Assembly (NCBI GenBank): GCA_030141605.1
Contig: JAQGDQ010000066.1
Coordinates: 250,001-310,000 of the forward strand
DNA from: Tubiluchus corallicola
Lineage: Eukaryota; Priapulida; Priapulimorpha; Priapulimorphida; Tubiluchidae
Direction: 5' to 3'
Length of the DNA stretch: 60,000 nucleotides
Below the pieces are notes generated by a model. It was not told where the DNA came from and did no database searches. It saw nothing but the letters and a program-made list of their open reading frames with translations. The position numbers and the translations under genes were made by a program. Positions 59,599-60,000 of this stretch are shown here, piece after piece (the first letter of the stretch is position 1; each line of letters begins with the position of its first letter).

Positions 59599-60000
59599 TC
59601 ATTTAAACTGGCTAGGATTATACTGATTGGGAGGACGGTAGTTTTCTCTGGGAAGAGGACCCTTGTTAATGTGTGGAAGGCGTCCTTGCTGGTCTCCTTG
59701 AACTTGATACAAATACTTTTCCTGTGGTGGATCCACATAGTACGTCTGGGCAGGATAGTAGACCGGTTGATTTGGCTGCTGAGGCTGCCTGTTGAAGACT
59801 GTGTTAGGTGGTGACTGATCGGGATAATTGTAAGTTGGTTCTACGTCTTCTTGAAAGGCTGGCCAGGGGAAACTGACTTCGACTGCAGATGTGAGGGGTT
59901 TTTCGTTTCGTTCTGCGGCTTCATCTTGTTCTTCACTTTTGTCTACCACTGTAGCTTCAGCTGCTGATGAGGTATCGTCATCAGACTTTGCCTCTTCGCC
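59599..60000 (-). CDS. Gene C: short Gln/Pro/Tyr-rich paralogue (cut by window edge)
   Basis: An open frame to the right edge ending at TGA 59599-59601; 133 residues are visible. Order: acidic, Ala/Glu-rich start (SDDDTSSAAEATVVDKSEEQ); ERNEKPLT; SAVEVSFP (59866-59889), matching SSVLVTFP of genes A and B; PWPAFQEDVEPTYNYP; then a short Gln/Pro/Tyr tail (RQPQQPNQPVYYPAQTYY) ending NPSQFK. It lacks the long repeats, the basic part and the His part. It may be the unexpanded member of the family. The start is outside the window. Confidence 0.75.
   Translation of the reverse strand, partial: GEEAKSDDDTSSAAEATVVDKSEEQDEAAERNEKPLTSAVEVSFPWPAFQEDVEPTYNYPDQSPPNTVFNRQPQQPNQPVYYPAQTYYVDPPQEKYLYQVQGDQQGRLPHINKGPLPRENYRPPNQYNPSQFK

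Overview
The window is animal nuclear DNA, AT-rich, with long introns, GT-AG splice sites, many microsatellites and several non-autonomous transposons. The protein sequences point to an invertebrate; I cannot name the phylum. There are no bacterial features: no operons and no CRISPR.

Layout. Positions 1-5431 hold no recognisable gene. They contain simple repeats (a TGTAT tract, a TACACA/TATACA array inside an inverted repeat, a G/T-rich tract, a 280 bp ATATC pentamer array) and two diverged copies of an interspersed repeat. Positions 5458-41643 on the plus strand are one complete plasma-membrane Ca2+-ATPase gene (PMCA, ATP2B type, P2B ATPase). I could place 22 coding exons plus two alternative last exons, and the reading phase agrees at every junction. 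With all optional exons the two forms are 1251 and 1226 residues, close to vertebrate PMCAs. The introns carry several mobile-element remnants: an 8-bp-TSD hAT-like MITE, a TTAA-flanked element of 1.0 kb, another inverted-repeat element and a tRNA-like SINE piece.

Positions 46734-60000 on the minus strand hold three tandem genes (called A, B and C here) for low-complexity, mostly disordered proteins rich in Gln, Pro, Tyr and Gly. They look unrelated at first sight. All three share a short block near the start of the large exon, S-S/A-V-x-V-T/S-F-P, preceded by a charged segment; A and B also share the order Gln/Pro/Tyr repeats, then an Arg-rich basic part, then a His/acidic part, then a charged tail. 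I read them as paralogues of one fast-evolving repeat-protein family that I do not recognise. Gene C runs off the right edge. The 5' exons of A and B are not securely found; one candidate signal-peptide exon is given for B.

How the parts work: the PMCA would export Ca2+ from the cytosol under calmodulin control. The choice of last exon would change both the calmodulin-binding region and the PDZ-binding tail. Nothing in the sequence links the PMCA to the minus-strand family beyond being neighbours. The most notable points are that repeat-protein family and a 78 bp tandem duplication that copies the 3' splice site and start of a PMCA exon, with an in-frame stop in the first copy.
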